Below, piece by piece: positions 49,533-63,100 of a stretch of 64,000 nucleotides of DNA. Position 1 is the stretch's first letter, and each line of letters begins with the position of its first letter. The notes below the pieces were generated by a model. That model was not told where the DNA came from. It was given only the letters and a program-made list of their open reading frames with translations, and made no database searches. Source of the DNA: Aptenodytes patagonicus. Lineage: Eukaryota; Chordata; Aves; Sphenisciformes; Spheniscidae. Location: contig NC_134951.1 of assembly GCF_965638725.1 (NCBI RefSeq), positions 78,557,068 through 78,621,067 on the forward strand, given 5' to 3'. The position numbers were made by a program, and so were the translations under genes.

Positions 49533-52500
49533 CTCTTGTCATCTGGACACACCTGAGTGTGTTCGTGTGATCTCTTTAAGATGTTTTGCAGCAGGGTTTT
49601 TTTTCCATTTTACTGGGGACAGAGCAGGGAGTAAGCATGCATGCAGTTCTGCTGGTGGATCTGAGCACATGTGAACGGAGGCAGCATGACAGCTTGCCAG
49701 GGTGACATCTGTACTCAGAAACTAAATGGGACTGTGTATGGGCTCAAGCACTGTCCCATATCCACCCTACTTAATCTTTACCACCCTCCCTAGTACTGTT
49801 TTGCCCGATTCCTGTTAGCAGCGTCCTCACAACGCCCAGGCATGTTTGGGGTGGTGACGCTGGACAGGCTGTTTCTGGTAGGCAGAAGGGAGAAGATCAC
49901 TCTGACTGGGGATGGTGTATACAGATGTAAGCCATGCCATGCCCCATGCCTCCAGCAATAAAAAATGGGCCTGTCTGTTGTATTTATTAGCACAGGTGCA
50001 GCACGATATCAATCAGTGTATAGCGTGTATGGCAGCCAGAGGAGCAAAGTAAACAAAGCCAGAGTTCCTCTGTTAGCAGAGGGCATCTGTGCCTCTAACA
50101 GAATACCCATATTGCCCTGCAGTGGCAAGTTCGTGAAACAGTGTCAGCTGTGGCACATTTACTGGATATAATCAGTAATCTCTTCAGCTTACAGTAGTGA
50201 AGCATTACCATGCCTGCTTTAAAACATGTCAGCCTTCCAAAAGCTGGGGTAAGCATTCTCGTACTCTGACCTTCCTGAGCTTTAGATGTATGCTCACAGG
50301 GTTGGGTGAAATGTGAACAAAGCAAAGCCTAAAACACTGCTGAAAAGAAATTACAGATACAAGACAAGTCTAATCCATCCACAAAAACAATGCATACTGA
50401 TATTGATCATATATATAGCTCTTTGCTGTCAAAAAATAGCCCTGATTCAGAGATCTGAAAGCACCTGCTAATGAAATCGCTCCTGAAGACCGAGAAACTG
50501 AGGCAGAGACATCTAACAGGCTAGCTCTTCAGAGATACTAGTTTTCAGGTCTTTGGGAGTTTAGGCTAAAGTGATTTACTAGAGATGCCTCAGATAGACA
50601 TTTCCATTCAGGTGCCTCCTGAGATGTTTTCCTACAAACCTTCCTGCATGAGTAAACATTTCTGCATTGAATTCCTTCTAGTGAGTCATTCTTTCATCCA
50701 CACCCTTTAGTAATGATCTTGGTTAGGTGCTTACCTACGCGTATGGACCTTATCACAGCTCTGTTTCCTGTGAGTATAACAAGAGCATAGATGTTTAACG
50801 GAGCTTTGAGCACGATGCTGTCTGTCATAATTGTATGCTACCATGGACCTGAGCAGGACATACTACATTCAGAGGAATGTGGTGGAGAATCACTGGAAAC
50901 ATCCAAACAAACAGTGAGCCGTGCTCCCACTGGGGTTCACTGCCTTTGTATTAGGGTGCAGGTACATGAGACAGTGTGAGCCAGTCCAATTTCTTGGTGT
51001 GAAGGTCCCACTCCCCTTTCCTACAGCCCATTCTGGCACTTGTTGGTCCTATACTCCATGAATTAAATCAACTCGCTAAGTAGGCAGAGGCTGATCCCAG
51101 GAAATATCTGGGTAGATTTATCCTGCAGTAGTCAGTCGTAGGGGTTCAGTGAAGGGACGAGGAAGAACCAGCACAAGGGAAGGGACAGGACCACATGGCT
51201 GGGAGCCGCTGGGAGAGGGAAGCTGGAAAGGAGAGGGAAGAAGCAGGATGCCCTCCTTGTAGTGATGGAGAGACCAGTTGTCTTGTAACTTTTGGTAGGG
51301 CTTCACCTGAGCTAACGTCAGCCATGTGAAAGCTGAGCATCTAGACTGAGCTAGTTGCCCATGCCTGTTGTCCAGGCCTGTCCAGTCAACAAAGAAGGAC
51401 AGGTATCTCCGGATATATATCCAGATGTATAGCAGGAGCTATACAGTGGTGGTTAATAACAGATCTGTGCACCCAGAGCTGTTAATAGCAGTTGGAGCAC
51501 CACGCAGTACACAGCTAATCTGGACAATGTGTTGACACATGGGGACATTTCTGCAAATTAACCAGGGCATAAAGTGCTTAGCACACGATGGGGTTGACTG
51601 TGGGTGGCCAGACAACACCCTATCTATCTCGTGTGAATCCTGCTGGGAGAAAGGTGCCCGTCCAAAAATGTTTAAGCAAATTTGGACTGCCAAAAAGTCT
51701 GTGATACACCAGTGCTTTGTGTCATGGAATCTCAGCTCTTCAGATCAGCACTGAGGGCTTGATATCTAACAGCTGACTATAGAGGGAGCCTACACACCTT
51801 GTTTTTAGGTGGCTCAAGTTATTTCAAACAACATGTGTTTGCACTTGATATTTATTTGCACCATGAGAACGTTATTTTATAACTGAGAGAAACAAAGTGT
51901 ACTTTATGGTTGGCTCACATACTACTAAGACATTTTTCTTAGATGATAATCATACTATATTTCGCAAAACTCTTTGATTATTTGCGTCTAGATCCAAAAG
52001 TCACAGCTTGAACTCATTTCCTCATTGAACACTAATTACCACTTAGTATTGTGCAACCTAGGAATATCTCCCTCGATGACAAAGCTCAGTGCACAGTCCT
52101 CACTCCTCAGCTTTTGCCATGGCATAGAGCACGACATGTTGCTGGAGTTTGTTCTCTGACTGTTTAATTTCTGCAGTCATGAGGTGGCATGGCTTTTGCC
52201 AAAGGTGGGAGCGCTGCTGAGCCTCTGGTATTTGGGTCCATGAGCTGCCTGAGTGCTGTGTGAAAAGCTGCTTAGGCCAGGGCGAGGGATGCTCGAGCTG
52301 TCTGGGGAAAGAGAATTGGCCCTGGGGCAGCTTGGCTTGTGAACCTGTGCCATGGTCCCCAGGGTCCTGCTGCTTTGCTCTGACTTCCCAAGGAGATGAC
52401 AAGGTCACCCTACAATGCACCTGGGATTTGCATAGCCGCTCTTATCAAAGGGGGCAGTGATAACAGGTTACCAAATGGAGCAAAGGAGCCCAGGCAGCCC

Positions 52501-55500
52501 TGTAACTACCAGCACAGAGCCTGGAGGGTGTGCTAGGCACTTCAGGAAAAAAACACAGGTTTTGTTAAATGCTGATCAGAGAGTTTTCCTGAACCCACTC
52601 ACCCATCCAGTTCACAAAACTTCTCCCAGAGCTGCCTGGAGGGGGTGACTACATCCAGCAACAGAGCTGAGGCTGGACCTGGCCAGACCAGCCTTCCCAG
52701 CTCTGGGACAGTACAGCACAGGTACAGCACAGGTCATCCGCAGTTATCCTCATGTCTCAACCCAGCCTGCCGTCACAGCCACCGGTGTGACTGGGAAGCA
52801 CATGGGTCCCAGGGCTTCAGCTTCCTGGTGAGTGGCCATGTATGGCTGGAAAGAACAAGCCCCATCCCCAAGACTTGCAGCCAAAGTCCTAGGTTTGTTA
52901 TTTCTATTGCGTAGATGAACCGCTCATACCTACTCTAAGGGTAGCAGGTCTCAACATGAGACGAGCAGTGCACACACTACAGGTATTACAAGGCTAGATC
53001 CTACACAAGGGACTTGATAAACAAGTCAGGATGGAGTGAACCTGGGGACTCAGGCTGAAGCATAACACGTTTCTGCTGGTGGCGAAGATAGGTTTCGCTG
53101 TTACAACGTACTGGGTAACTGCACCCATAGTTACCTGGCCAGGGCTGTGGTGGCATCTATTTCACCATTCTCAGCCTGGGCATAGGCACTTCTGAGGTGG
53201 TTTAAACACCTTGACTCCTCTCTTGTGTATAGATGCTCCTTTTGAACTGGCAGCCCTGCAGGAGTCTTGAATGAGGGGGAAGAGGCGAGTTAAGTAGGCT
53301 TCAGGAGACGCACAGCTTAAAGGAAGCCTGTGATTTTGAAAGGGAAGAAGAAAAAACATAGGAAAAAGCAAACTGGCAAGTAGCAAGCAGGTTTGCTGTC
53401 AGGACAGCCAAAAGACGCTGATGTTTCTACAAAGGCTGAGAACTGGCCCTGTTCAGCAAGACTTTAATACATAGTTAATTGCAAGAATTTAATTTTGCAG
53501 TAAGGTCTTGGGGGTGTGATTGCTTAATTAATTCCTAGATTGCACATATTAATCATGTACTTACTGCTGTGCTGAGACAGGGTATCACAGCTGCACAGCG
53601 TGATGTGAGGCATAGAGCCACCCCCAGCATCTTACCCCAGCTCAGAGCAGGGGCGAAAGTGGTGGCAGGCACTTTTGGTGGGCCAAAAGGCTGCCCTGCC
53701 TGCAGGGATCAGAGCGGGGGATGCCCCCTTCCCACCTCTGCAGGGCTCTGCTCCCAGCGCTGCTGCCCTGGGCAGCCTGGGAGGAGAGGAAAGGTGACAA
53801 GGGAGCTGCACATCCCACCACTATTTCCAGCGTCAGGAGGCCCTAGATCCCTGCTTTCTGGAGCTCTGCCCTGGACCGTGCCTTTTTCTACCTCTACACG
53901 GTGGGGACAGCACCTACCCAGCGGGGTCCCACTGGGAGGAGAAGAAAGGGGTGCTTCTCTGAGGGATGGGTGGCTGCGTGGAGGGGAGAGTGACCCTCTG
54001 TCTTGTCAGACAAGACTGCACTGGGGCAAAGTGTCCTGACCCCTGGAAGATGGAGAGGAGCAGGAGGGCATAGGGAAAGACTGCTCTTGTCCTTCAAGAC
54101 CAATTGGTGCTCTTCAAAGACCACAAACTCACCTCTCTGCCCTGCTTCAACCTGCAGCAGAACCCCCTGACTACTCCTGCAGCCCCTGTCCTTGGCCTGA
54201 CCCCTGCTGAAATCCCATTCGATCCTTGAGGCAGCAAAATACCATTACCTGGAGCACTGGGCTGTCTCAAGCCAGCCCTAATAGAATAAAAAGTGGTATA
54301 ACACTGTGGGACGTGGTTTTCTGAATTTCTGACAGCCTGCTCCTTGTGTATCACCATGCAGCTGTAAGGATTGCTGGTGTGAATGCAGTCTAATGAGAGA
54401 CAGGCAATTACAGAATCCCCCACCTACACCATGCCAGAAGACTTCAGCTTCAGTGTCATTATGCAGATTATTCTTGGATTTTCTATAAGGTCCTCAGTTA
54501 AAGCACCATTTTAGCACTTCTGTGAAATGAGTATATCCACCCATCTCTTCTGGCCTGGTTATAAATTGCTTTTCACATGACAGAAGGCCAGGAATCAGAC
54601 ACACAGCACTTATTAAAAAGCACAGGGAAGCAGTTAAAACTGACCTAGAAAAATGGTAATTGGGGATCAATCAGTGCAACAGATTTAGTGAAAGACTTTT
54701 TGCCTCTGAGTTTGAGTATATTTTTTCCTGATGCAAAAGGAGTTCAAATCTATTCTGCAAGCTGGAATCTTTGGGGAGTTAAGTATCATATGCACACAGC
54801 TGTGATGCAGTTTGTCAGTGTTATTAGCCCTGATATTTATGCTTCTAAAAGGGCTTTTTGCTCAGCGGGGGATAAAGCTATTGCTTCTGTTCAATTTGCT
54901 TGTAAAACCAGCCCTTTTGTAGCTGAGAAATGGCACATTTGTCTGTGAGCTTCCGTGTTCAGGTCTGCTGCTTCTGACACCGTACAGGTGCAACCGAGCT
55001 GCTGCCCCAGTAAAGGAGGAGGTATCCGACACTACTTGTTGTGGTAGGTGCTCTTACGTTTCCCCTTCTGGAGAAGCTGAGAGCTCCCGCTCTTAAGTTT
55101 TATTTCCATATCTTAGCTTGTGTTGTAAATTTTTGGGTTTTGATATCTTGTAATTTGGTTTTATGAACATTTGGGCATCTGTCTACACTTCTGAGAGATA
55201 ATGAAACATACCGATGGCACAAATCCAGTTGCAGCTACAAATGAGATAATGCAAACACAATCTCCCAGGGCCTGCAAGGATAAAGAAAGCTGCCAAGGAG
55301 CAATGGCAAGAAGGCATCAGTAGCTTAAGTCCAAAGGGAACATACAGACCCAACATTCATGGGCAAGCAGATGGTCTTTGGTAGAGAATTGGGGCTGAAC
55401 GCTACAGACCCATCATGAATGCAGGCAGCCCTGCCTCACTTTATCCCCAGGACTGCTGAAATTTCAGTGGGACTAACTAAACTGAAAGAGACTGGTCACA

Positions 55501-56530
55501 GAAGTAAGGGGAGTCAGATTCAAGGGCGAGGAAACTAGCTAGCCGGAGAGGTTAAAGCCAAACATATACCATGTGGAATAGGACTTAGGAAATAGAGATC
55601 AATGTTTTCTGGTTAAGCCTTTCCCCGCAGTGGCTAATTGTCCTGCTGTGCTGCGCAGCAGGCTTCGGTGCTCCCCTCCCCACTGCAGTAGGTGCCTTGA
55701 TAACTGCCTCCAGTGTAAGAAATGAAGCAGTGGGTGGGTATCGGCGGTGGAAGAAGCAATGAGACAGTGATGGTCACCATTAGATATCCTGTCTGGGGCA
55801 GTGGTAGGTGAGAAGAAGTTGCCCACATGCTTCAGTGAGATCATGCTGTTACCCTTGAGCGTCCGTAGGGTTGGTCGCCTCTTGAACTAGCAGCTTTTGA
55901 CGTGAAATAGCCTTGGGAAAGCCTAGCCACTTTACAGCTAAGGGAGTGGCTGGAACAAGATCATTGGACTTGTCACTTTGTACAGATGAACCATAAATCC
56001 AGCGCAGGGACACTCTCAGGCTGGAGCGGGTTCACTCTCGAGTTGGGAGGAATTGGCTAAGTGAAGGCAGGGGAGCTCCCTGCAGAAGAGCCCTTCTCGG
56101 TGGACTGAAACTAAGACATTGAGTCAAGCATGTTAATTAAGTGACTGTCGAAGCTCAGCCTCTAAGTCAAATAAAGATAAAAACAAGGACAAAGTGCAGG
56201 AAGCATTCACAGAAGGAGCCACAAATTCAAGTACGGGAACAGCAGCGTGTCCCTGTGTGTGTGTATGTGGGGGCGGTGTGTGTGCAGGGAGGGTCTTGTG
56301 TTACTCAGCAGGCGATGGACAAACAGCCGCCCCGCAACCTGCGTGGCCAGCCGTGCAAACAGCGGTGGTCCCACTCTGGTTTCCTGAGACTGAGGCGGCA
56401 GAGCCGGCAGCACGGGCAGTTTTACAGTGCACAGGCTGTTCTCCAGGGAGGTATTTCGGACTGAGTGACCTTGTAAAATGTATGCCCTGACTCTCCTATG
56501 GAGCAAGCTGTCCATTCAGTACAAGAGGTT

Positions 56531-56554
56531 CCCAATAACTTTTGAGTTATTGGG
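56531..56554. repeat. Perfect 10-base hairpin with 4-base loop
   Basis: cccaataact (56531-56540) is followed by tttg and then agttattggg, its exact reverse complement. It lies in gene-free DNA. There is no trailing T run and no known element match. Confidence 0.65.
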
Positions 56555-58694
56555 CTGCTCCCATAAATACATGAGTATGTGGACTATGAGTGTACCAGGA
56601 AATTGTGAGCCTAAATCATCATTAAGTATATCTCCATTAGTCCCTAAGAGTGGAAGTGGGTGAGCAGGGTGGTTAGTCATACCTGTGGGGAGCATTCAGG
56701 TGAGTGACTATTCTTAGTCATATGTGCGATAAAGTATGTGCTGTTACATACATTTTGGGGCCAGGCTGTAGCTACATCACAGCAACGTTAATATTTAACT
56801 GCATCTGCCCCTCGGTTACAGCAGAAGATGTGGAGATCTTAGCTGTTCCACCTGATTTCAGGGTACGTCTCCGCTGCGACCTGCAGCAGGATTGTCCCAT
56901 TCCAGTAACACCAGTGCTGTTCCCAGGTCACACAGCACACAAAGCTGACCTGAATCACCTGCAGGCAAACACATGTTTCTGTTGAATTAGTGCACATGAC
57001 ATAGGGTCTCTGCCAACTTTATGCTTTTACATCGGTTTCAAGGCCAGCCGCAGGATGGCAGGTGATACCCAAGACAGCCGACAGTGAGGGACCTCATCCA
57101 GCACAGATGCTGACAGAAGGTCTCTTCAATACTTTCTGGACAAACCATAATCAGCTGAGAAAGTTTATGCCAGCTCAGTGTTTTGCATCATTTTTAACCC
57201 AGCAGTAGGAACCTTACAGCCACACTGACCGGAGCCTCCGTGCTTGCCATTGCTCCTGGTACTGCATGGACACTTCTGTGCATCAGGCACGTCTGGTGTC
57301 TGGGATATGTGTGGCTTCACTTCTGGAGAAACATTGTTTTCTTGAACTCCACAGGCACAAGGAGGATATCAGGTAGGAATACAGCTATTGAGGATGATAC
57401 CAAGCAGGAGAGAGCATCTGCTTCAATGAGTTTGGGCAGGGTAGGTCCAGCTGGGTATGTAGACTTCAGCAGAGGCTCCTTTCCAGGCTGGTCCTGGAGC
57501 GGATGTACTCTGCGGTGGTTCACACACAGGTGCTCTGCCGGGCTGATCCGTCCTGCCAACAGACCGCAAAGCCATGCCCAATGCAAAACAAATCTGACAG
57601 TTACCAAGCAGGGAAAAAGTACACTGCAGACTCCCAAACTCTGATCTCATCAAGAACATCCTGTAACACTTGTGTGTGCTCTTAGATAATTACAGGTGGC
57701 AACAGTTAAGAGAAAAGCTTTTAAGTAAGTCAGATGATAGCATGCAAGAGCTTTGTTTAAACTTCTGTCTGCGCTGTGGTTATCTTGGGGTTTCCAGGCA
57801 CAGTGAACTCTATGAAAAAATAATCTTGAAAAAATAATCTTAATAAAATAGCCTCTAGATCTGCTAAATAAAACTGCCGCATAGCAAGCGAGAAGCTGAA
57901 AAATGTCTGAAAAATTTCAGAAGCTCCAAAGAAATGAGCCAAGGTTTTCTGAGCAGGCGCTGGGAGTGATCAGTGACGCAGGCTGAGTGTGAGGGCATGG
58001 GAATGCCACGTCCCCATGGATGCCCTATGGACGTGGTGGCAGTATTAGTTCTGTATTAACAGTCAACGATGCTAATTTTCAGCATTGCTAATCCGTACCT
58101 GAGAGTGACAGCCTGGACAAGCAGTTGTGCTTCTCCTCACTCCTGTGACATCTTTTGGTTCCCTCCTGGGGACAAGACCTCCCTGCTCCCACGGCATGGC
58201 AGCCGGCAGGAGCCTGTGCCCAGGCAGTACCCACAGCACTGTGATAATACCCAGTGATGCAAACCCCAGCTCTTGCCCTTGCAGCTCCCTGTGAGTTCAG
58301 AGTGTGATGTGGTGAAGGTTTTGCTGTTAGAAAGGCGTGACTTGGTCCCAGCTGGGCTGACGCCCATGTGCGCAGGACCCCTCGCAGGGTTTTCTGGCCA
58401 TCCCTGCATGTCCTTGTTTTGCTCCTTGGTCCTGGGGTCACACTGCCCATGTGTTGTGTCCCCATTCAAGCTCAGTGCCTTGCGTTCCTGCTTCTTCTGC
58501 AAACACTCCTCATGATTGAATTTTTCTAGCCAGGGACCTTTGCCTCAGGCCTTGCCTTGCATCAGGCCTCTGCACGCAAACCATCACCTCTGCTGCCCCT
58601 CGGGAGCAGCCTGTGCCTGGCCGCCGCCTGCTGCCACCACCAGCCAACGGTGTGGCACCACTGAACCTCACCCAGGCTCAGCCAAAGGCGCGCG

Positions 58695-58727
58695 TGCACA
58701 CACACACACGTACACATATACACACAG
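58695..58727. repeat. CA-rich microsatellite
   Basis: An interrupted (CA)n tract with cgtacacatata in the middle. A simple repeat in gene-free DNA. Confidence 0.75.
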
Positions 58728-59923
58728 AGTGTTAGTTCATTCCTCTGAGAAAATTGAGTGGTAAAGGGAAACCCACTTCCACCAGGAGAGAATCAGCTGC
58801 ATGCCTGACCTCAGTCACTGTGTCACAGACACCACAGCAGCAGATGGTAAGATGCTGGGTGCTATCTGGGACAGCAGCTTCCCCGCCGTGTCTCTGATAT
58901 CATTTTTCCCTGCATGGGAGGCCAGCTTCTTCCAAAGCATTGCCTGCAGTGACAGTGCTGGAGTCACCCAGTGGACACTCATGGCTGTGGTGAAGACAGA
59001 CTTTTGCTACCCTAGGGTCATGGCTTGGCACCACAACACTGACAGTCAGAGCTGCCTTCTGAGCTGTCACCAGGGAATGATTTCAGGGTATGTCATGAGA
59101 AATGAGTCTCTTTGCTCTCAGCAAGGCATCCGACAGCCAAACCCGCCAGCAGGCAGGGAGAGAGGCAGAGGCAGCAGCAAATGCCAGCCTGGGACAAGAA
59201 GGAACCAAGGAGAGCTGGTGAGGGTGAGCGGAGCCAGCCAGCCAGCCCGCACTAGAGCAAACCAGCAGCAGACAACGCCGTTCCCCTCCCAAGCTCTTTC
59301 CCATTACAATCCTCATCCCCTCCCAAACAGACTGCCCTGTTTGCTCTAACCCCTACCCCCAGTTTTGCTGGTTTTACACTGGTATCTGGTATCTGTGGTG
59401 TGATAGCCTCCATGTTTTCTACCTGGGTCAGCAATTCCTTTAAGCCGTTGCTTCCCTTTCATCGTGTATTTAATGCTTCTCTTTTCTGCCATTTCTCATG
59501 TTGTTACCTTATAATTTCTCATGCAGTTATTTTGTTTGTATAGGTACAGGTCAGGGTTGGCCTTTTGCCTGCCTGCCTCAACAGAGCAAGCTAGCCGTGA
59601 CAGCCTGGAGGTGAGCGTGGGTTAGTCTAGCTCAGGTATTGTTAGCGTAACCATCTCTATGGGCAGTGTGGGGGTTAGACCCAAAGCCTGGTGAACAAAA
59701 CTGGCTTGGTACTACCACAGCATGCAATTGACAGGAATAATTTTGTTATTTGGCGCTAGTAGTTTTTTGCACACACACAGTGTTTTCTGACAAAGGCGTA
59801 AGAAAGCAGAGCTGAAGTTACACAAATTCAGCTTGACTTTATTTCCCAGGAGCAGTGAGGGGAATGGCTTAGCACAGATAAGGTAGGCTGCGCTTGCTTG
59901 GAGCTTGAAAGGAAACAGAATTG

Positions 59924-60172
59924 TCACAGACTGGTTGAGGTTGGAAGGGACCTCTGGAGGTCATCTAGTCCAAATCCTCTGCTCAAGCAGGGTCACCTGG
60001 ATCTGGTTGCCCAGGACCATGCCCAGATGGCTTTTGAATACCTCCAAGGATGGAGACTCCACAGCCTCTCTGGGTAACCTGTGCCAGTGCTCGGTCACCC
60101 TCACAGGAAGCAAGTGTTTCCTGATGTTCAGAGGGAACCTCCTGTGTTTCAGTTTGTGCCCACTGCCTCTTA
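59924..60172 (-). mobile_element. CR1 LINE 3' fragment, minus orientation
   Basis: Reading on the minus strand, this is a CR1 3' end. On plus it appears as tcacagactggttgaggttg, gaagggacctctggaggtca, tgctcaagcagggtcacctg, ggatggagactccacagcct and tttgtgcccactgcctct. It is 5'-truncated near 60172. It is closest in type to the copy at 3400-3616, which shares the block around gtgaccctgcttgagca. Confidence 0.9.
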
Positions 60173-63100
60173 AAACATGCTTCTTAAGAACGTGCTTTAA
60201 AACCCTCCTGGCAAAAAAATCTGCAGCCTCTGTGCACAGAAGGCTGAACAGGGCCTGAATCAATGAATCTCTCAAAAAATCTTGGCACAGTATGAACTAA
60301 CAGGGATCACAGCTGGGACTGTAGTTGCAAGGTCACAAGGCCAATGTTTCCCCCTGGACTGACTGCTTTATGGAAAAGGAGAATAACAGGAGGAGGGATT
60401 TCTCATACTGTACACAGTGTTTTTCCAGTTTATTTGATTTGGAGAAGACTGGAATTGCCTGAAAGGTTCATCCCCAGAGGAGGGAAAATTGAGGTGGAGC
60501 AGAATAAAATGAGAATAAAGCATGACGTGATGGGAAAACCAAGGAATAAACTTCCCTGAATATAGAAAAATCAGTGAAGGATTAGCTGGGAAGACCATGG
60601 ACTTCCAGAAGATAAACAAAAGGCTTCCTTGCTGGAAGCTGACATATTGCTTAGCTAGTGCCACCTCTCTGAGCAAAAGCTGTTACCAGGAAAAATGTGA
60701 ATGAGGTGTTCCTGGTACTTTAGAATAAATTACCATTTTAATCATATTGCTGAAAGAAAGGACGAGAGAGAGACAGTTTTTCCCATGTTAGTTGTGCCAA
60801 GTTGTACTCTATCTATCTGATACAAAATTGTCAGCCAACCCTTTGGAAAATGATTGTGAAGAGGACGGAGGTTGGTGAAGATGCCTTTAATTCCCTACCA
60901 AGCTGGGATGAGGGCTAGGAGGGTGAAAGCCAGGACCTGCAAAGCATGAGGTGTGTGACAGACAGCCTTCCTCAGGTGCACAAACCTCTCCAACATGTGC
61001 ATCACCTTGCACCCCTGCTATGCCAGCCTGTGATGGATGGGCAGCGGGGCTTGGGTGGGCTCCGCTCCTCCTTGCCCCCGTGGGAAGGCGGTGAGGCCTG
61101 CAGCCCTGCTGAAGATGAGGAGAAGGTGAAGTCCATGCTCATGCCTTCTCGCTGTGCAGGAGCATAAAAGTCTCCTTGGCTCTGCTGGCCCAGGCACGGT
61201 CTGTTGTTGTACACAGTGCTGGAAGGGGGTAGTTATTTGAGGGGTCAGGACTGTGCCAGCAGCTGTGCTGATGCATATATGGAAATGATATGGTAATGTT
61301 GCTTTTTCATTTATTAAACAACGTCAAAGTAAATCCCTTTTGCTTTTCTTCAGCTATCATTTTGCTAAAAATACCATATGAACTAGTCCTCTAAATAACC
61401 TTTTCATAAAGCTCATCTTTGGATTAGCCTCCTAAATCTAAGTTTCAAGGAGCTGGTAGTTAGTCCAGTAACTGTTTGTTCACTGTAACTGGTCCATTCC
61501 CCATCTCCTCATCTCATCGCGGAGGAGCAGATAGGTGGGACTGGAAGGACTGGCTGCCCCAGAGGACTGATGGTGGGCCTGCCCCCAGGGAAGGCCACCC
61601 ACCATAGCAGTGGATGGCACTGCCCCAGACTTTCCAAGACCTCCTCTATTCCACTGCAGCTGGCCAGCACGGAGCTGCGGGGGGGGAGCTGCGGTCCCAT
61701 CCCTTGTCTGTGGTTGACGTCCCTTCATTATTCGGTAGTCCCAGCTCTTGGCTACTGCACGGCTACACAGGCTGAGTCAAGGGTTGCACACCTTCTGCTG
61801 AGACCGGCTGCCAAGGGAAACAACCTCACGGTAGGAAGAACAGTCTTTTGCAGATGATGCCTTCCATTTCCTGGTGCCCAGAGCTTTCCACCTGCTGCCA
61901 TACTTTGCATCATGGTGACACTGCCAGGGTCCACCTGTCCGAGTTTCCTGATCACTGCACTACCCTTACATAGGGTCCTCTGTTAAGGTATGGGTTTGGT
62001 CTGTAGACCCTGACGATTGAAAGGCCAGCCTGGAAATACAGCAACCATCTCAGGGACTCCCTCTGCCATCTGCATTATTTTGTCTGGTCCACCTTCCCAA
62101 GATGCAGTTGTTAGACTTTCCATCCAGTCACTGCAGGATTGTTTCATAGGAAAATGGATATAAATGATGCAACCTTTTCAGAAACACTCAGCTTGAACTG
62201 GCCTTTGTTTCAGCTCATCTGGTTGCTCAGGATTTCGGGATCTCAGACCAATGGAAACAATTCCTTGATTTTCAAATGTTTGTTGAATCATTCTTGCTTT
62301 GCGTCTCCACATCAGATATTTACATCTTTGTAAATAGATACATTTTTTTCTTAAATACACTCAGGAACATTACTAGGGAAGGGAAAATATAACAAATCCT
62401 GTGTAATAAATATACTGACATTTAAAAGCAAATAAGCGTTAAAACAACTGAAAGTACTGAGCAATTGAAGTACCCTGTGGTAGGTCCACATATCAAAAAA
62501 ATGCCCGTTTTAAGTAGTGTGCTAGGTGCTGGATCGTGAACAGCGAGCATGTACGTGCAGCTAAATGGCCTTATGAAAGTGGTCTGGTCCCTCTTCCTAT
62601 TAATAAAGCATGCTAATCAAGCAAGAGGTGAGAACCCAGCTGTAAAGAATTCCTTTGGGTTGGTATTATGCAGTTAGGACAAAGGACACAATGTTATAGC
62701 GGAGATAAACTACAAAAACAGAGTCAACTATAAATAGATTGTTACCACTAAGGGCTTCCAAAAACAACTACAGGGAGATTAGAGAAAGGCACTGAGGAAT
62801 TACTAGTTCCCATCCATCCTTCCAGAATGACTCAAATTTTTGCTGGTGCATTTGGACTGTGCTCAGTCTCTGATGCTGCTCTGAATTCACCCATCTCCTG
62901 CAGCCTTTTTTATTTTCTGCAGAGCTGTATCTCGCTTCTTTTTCAGTGGTGGTAAAAATATTATTATCTTGGAAAGCCAGAAACAGGAATTTGCTGAAAC
63001 TAAATAATTTTTCACATAAATATTATATTAATTCTCCCATGTGAAGTTTGATCAGCTAGCTATTCAGGCTCATGGGGTATTTTGAACCTGAATTGTCTCC

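Larger units (their letters stand above)
47476..59923. other. Long region upstream of SLC22A2 with no supported gene
   Basis: The first few hundred bases should hold the SLC22A2 promoter. Beyond that I find no exon with homology, splice context or domain signature on either strand. In mammals SLC22A3 lies on this side of SLC22A2. No SLC22 exon is seen here, so it must lie beyond the window, be absent, or be placed elsewhere. GC-richer stretches (48100-48240, 53570-54060, 56240-56420, 58540-58700) give open frames that look accidental. Small repeats are listed separately. Confidence 0.6.

Noticed and set aside
53569-54039. 156-codon open frame on plus
   Set aside because: It lies in a GC-rich patch with Pro/Gly/Arg-rich content and no recognisable motif, typical of chance open frames.
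58801-59349. 182-codon open frame on plus
   Set aside because: No similarity to known families, no splice context, and competing frames on the minus strand. It was not annotated as a gene.
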